Assembly (NCBI GenBank): GCA_025666215.1
Contig: CP102593.1
Coordinates: 2,617,001-2,681,000, forward strand
Direction: 5' to 3'
DNA length: 64,000 nucleotides
Source: Xanthomonas campestris pv. phormiicola
Lineage (GTDB): Bacteria > Pseudomonadota > Gammaproteobacteria > Xanthomonadales > Xanthomonadaceae
The notes below the pieces were generated by a model. That model worked only from the letters and a program-made list of their open reading frames with translations. It made no database searches and had not been told where the DNA came from. The translations under genes were made by a program, and so were the position numbers. Each line of letters opens with the position of its first letter. The first letter of the stretch is position 1. Of this stretch, positions 51,701 through 64,000 are shown one piece after another.

Positions 51701-52175
51701 CATCGTGGCCGCACGGATGGACGCCGAGGCAGTGCGCGAACAACTGCATGCGCGTCTGCCTGACTACATGCTGCCGGCTGCCTACGTGCGCATGGATGCC
51801 CTGCCGCTGACACCCAGCGGCAAGCTGGACCGCCATGCATTGCCGGCACCACAAGGCGATGCCTTCGGGCAGCGGCCGTATGTGGCCCCCGATGGTCCGC
51901 TCGAGCAAACGCTGGCCGCGCTGTGGTGCGAGTTGCTCGGCATCGATCGGGTCGGCCGCCACGACAGTTTCCTGGATCTGGGGGGGCACTCGTTGCTGGC
52001 CGTGCGCTTGGCCGCGGCGATTCGCCGAACGCTGCACTGCGATATCCCGATCCGGCGCCTGTTCGCGCAGCCGACGCTCCAACAGATGGCCTGTCTGGTG
52101 CTAAGCGGGCGCCTTGCGCAATTGCAAGCTGCCGATGCCGCGAACTTTCTCTCCAAAGCCAAAGTGGAACGCTAA
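45777..52175 (+). CDS. NRPS2: two modules, C-A-T-C-A-T
   Basis: A 2132-residue protein. C1 (~12-440, CHHIIADGVS) starts LGSAQQAIWLGQLL and resembles EntF-type condensation domains more than the other C domains here, so it may accept a starter acyl group or a peptide from another protein. A1 (~472-960) has hand-read code DAQYLAYVAK, with no match I can name. T1 Ser lies near 1018. C2 (~1077-1510, LHHLVADGWS) is an ordinary L-C-L-like domain. A2 (~1538-2020) has code DAEDIGTVVK; the acidic Glu and Asp at positions 239 and 278 suggest a basic side chain, but this is weak. T2 lies near 2070. There is no TE, and the protein ends in a ~35-residue helical tail that could dock onto NRPS3. The start ATG overlaps the mini-ORF stop. 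Confidence 0.93.
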   Translation: MSAVDLAPPVLVAVHPLGSAQQAIWLGQLLAPDRPSYSIGCVMHFEGRLHRDVWEQAVAAVIARHDALRMVLVEGSPVPSQRVLEALSFSLPWHDYSDRSDGEQRAWDHIRQATARPFALYGQPLWDIQWLQVSPTRGYCLYRCHHIIADGVSMGMLSRQVVDDYNQRLRGQPEQAPAPSYLQAVDADQAYLGSSRYQRDLDYWRARLQARPEPLYPSATAALGHQPSVQVSCVLDTPVFLALSTWAEHLGGSFTSLIIVCLANCLARLGNHQAPIAIGLAIHNRHNPVERDMFGMLSTQLPLYIAASPHADIATAMRAIAAEVRPAMRHARCPLQHALRQLGEAGQQAPRPFDISVSVEDFSAFGDAPIADGAWHMLPLHAGYEDTALGVFVRRYSKQHPIVLEFNVNPDRLPVSLAEQALAALRQMLPALLGDPHTHLWRLPLLTSSQRQQVLHAFNDRPGLPPGDRQVHSAFERQAAATPDAIALMDENASVSYAALDAQANRLAHHLCALGVAADDRVAVCLPRGIPMVVAVLATLKAGAAYVPLDPAYPPERQAYMLQDCRASVLLTTPACVDALALPADLAVVFADAPQPPWQALPATPPARTSSPLQAAYVIYTSGSSGRPKGVVMPHGPLLNLLHWEAQHCAAAGVQALRTLQFSALGFDASFQEMFSTLGSGGCLALIADAQRRDARALYRRVCAQRIERLYMPYIALQSLAETVLADPALDALDCPLRQVLTAGEQLRITPAIRAFFAARAACRLHNYYGPTETHVASAHLLPADTERWPLLPPIGIALPRTPLYVLDAQRQPLPIGAIGELFIAGVQVARGYLHRPALTAERFLADPFATHPGQRMYRTGDLARWRADGSVEFLGRNDDQVKLRGFRIEPGEIEAALRSCPGVRDAAVLLREDRPGDKRLVAYLVGDGLRVEQVRDRLAAGLPDYMVPTAYVLLQAIPTTTHGKLDRRALPAPDASALAVPAYVAPEGEGERLLATLWSELLGIERVGRHDSFFALGGHSLLGVQLISRIRSALGLELPLATLFAHPRLAELAQALAQAASSTLPAIVPANRRKPLPLSFAQQRLWFLAQFDARAAQAYLMPGGIDLHGELHLPALRQALDRIVARHEALRTRFVAGHDGATQVIAPPEVGFALDCIDLRLEADPCAAAQHHAEREASTAFDLEHGPLIRGRLLRLAEHAHRLLVTLHHLVADGWSIALLLRELGALYTAFVQGQADPLPPLPLQYADYAVWQRRWLDGPLLQRQLAFWREHLHDAPALLELPTDRPRPAEQDYAGDALPVRLDAALTQAVIALSQRHGTTLFMTLLAAWGVLLARLSGQDQIVIGTPIAQRTRAETASLIGLFVNTQALHIDLRGKPTVAELLAQVRATALAAQDHQDLPFEQLIEALNPVRSLAHPPVFQVMFSWQNTPQGTLALPGLHSQVLLGPAHDAKYDLDLDLRLDGPCIVGSLRFATALFDPATLRRQLDSLLVLLEDMAGDDQARVARLALLPPSQRQQLQTFIPGDIAATDHRGLQQWFAQQAAATPDAIALVCGQTALSYHQLERQANRLAHRWLALGARPDSCVALCLQRGIAQLVAVLAVLKAGAAYLPLEPRQPLERLAMVLADARPTLLIVDDPDGAGWAGDPATPVLAIAAEQAAAAAYPDHPPLLPPLHPQQLAYAIYTSGSSGRPKGVMVSHQGLVARLHALIDAYGLGPQDRLLQFATLAFDASVEEIFGALCSGATLVLREDTWLDTERFWPKCAQAGITVVDLPTRFWAQLCAQSLQIPDCVRQVIIGGEALTPAMRQTWVQGTRTALLDTYGPTEAIVVATTQSVAADTPAGIGRPLACTRAHVLDRDVQPLPIGARGELHLAGAALARGYLGRPDLTAERFVPDPFAEQPGQRMYKTGDLACWRADGTLDFLGRNDRQLKLRGFRIELGEIESALRGCDGIDDALVLAREDELGEPRLLAYIVAARMDAEAVREQLHARLPDYMLPAAYVRMDALPLTPSGKLDRHALPAPQGDAFGQRPYVAPDGPLEQTLAALWCELLGIDRVGRHDSFLDLGGHSLLAVRLAAAIRRTLHCDIPIRRLFAQPTLQQMACLVLSGRLAQLQAADAANFLSKAKVER

Positions 52176-52180
52176 CCACC

Positions 52181-64000
<11,820 letters not shown>

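Overview
The window is high-GC and densely coded. It fits a Gram-negative gammaproteobacterium of the Xanthomonadaceae, most likely Xanthomonas. The genus call rests on gene content and on a dif-like site that matches E. coli dif at 24 of 28 positions by eye; no search was run. There are no rRNA or tRNA genes, CRISPR arrays or intact insertion sequences.

Left part (1-19852, all minus strand): one tightly coupled operon for an extracellular contractile injection system (eCIS; Afp/PVC/MAC-like). In transcription order it holds four small beta-rich proteins, a Pvc16/DUF4255-type terminator, a regulatory-like beta-sandwich protein, sheath, tube 1, a TAC-type assembly chaperone with a DUF6760-like extension in the -1 frame, tube 2, a long disordered protein, a LysM hub protein, a split gp27/gp5-type spike, a PAAR tip, gp25, a coiled-coil protein, two baseplate wedge proteins, a tail-I-like protein and two fibre-like proteins. 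The last fibre gene runs off the left edge. No tape measure, AAA ATPase or recognisable toxin is inside the window. The best single find here is a GGGAAAA slippery heptamer that would fuse the chaperone to the DUF6760-like frame, as in lambda G/GT.

Middle (19853-20866): about 1 kb without a convincing gene. It has an AT-rich stretch upstream of the eCIS operon and a XerCD dif-like site at 20685-20712. Every KOPS-like octamer I found points toward this site, although gene orientation confounds that observation.

Right part (20867-64000): a large non-ribosomal peptide (NRPS) cluster in three transcription units. Two CmlA-like diiron beta-hydroxylases lie on the plus strand (20867-24063). A minus-strand operon (31564 down to 24167) carries dpgA, dpgB, dpgC, an HpgT-like aminotransferase, dpgD, a SyrD/PvdE-type exporter and mbtH; it makes 3,5-dihydroxyphenylglycine (Dpg), supports adenylation and exports the product. 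Three NRPS genes lie on the plus strand (31997 to beyond 64000) with at least ten modules. Hand-read specificity codes suggest Thr, unknown, arylglycine-like and Glu for NRPS1 (which ends in a thioesterase); unknown and an acid-lined pocket for NRPS2; Asn, Asn, unknown and Thr for NRPS3, which is cut by the window edge.

How it works together: DpgA-D and the aminotransferase would supply Dpg, MbtH would assist the A domains, the CmlA-like enzymes would hydroxylate carrier-bound residues, and the ABC protein would export the peptide. The thioesterase sits in the first NRPS gene, so assembly order is unlikely to follow gene order. Recent recombination inside the cluster is visible as a 3.2 kb tandem module duplication and as a block of at least 658 bp shared, apparently identically, between NRPS1 and NRPS3.
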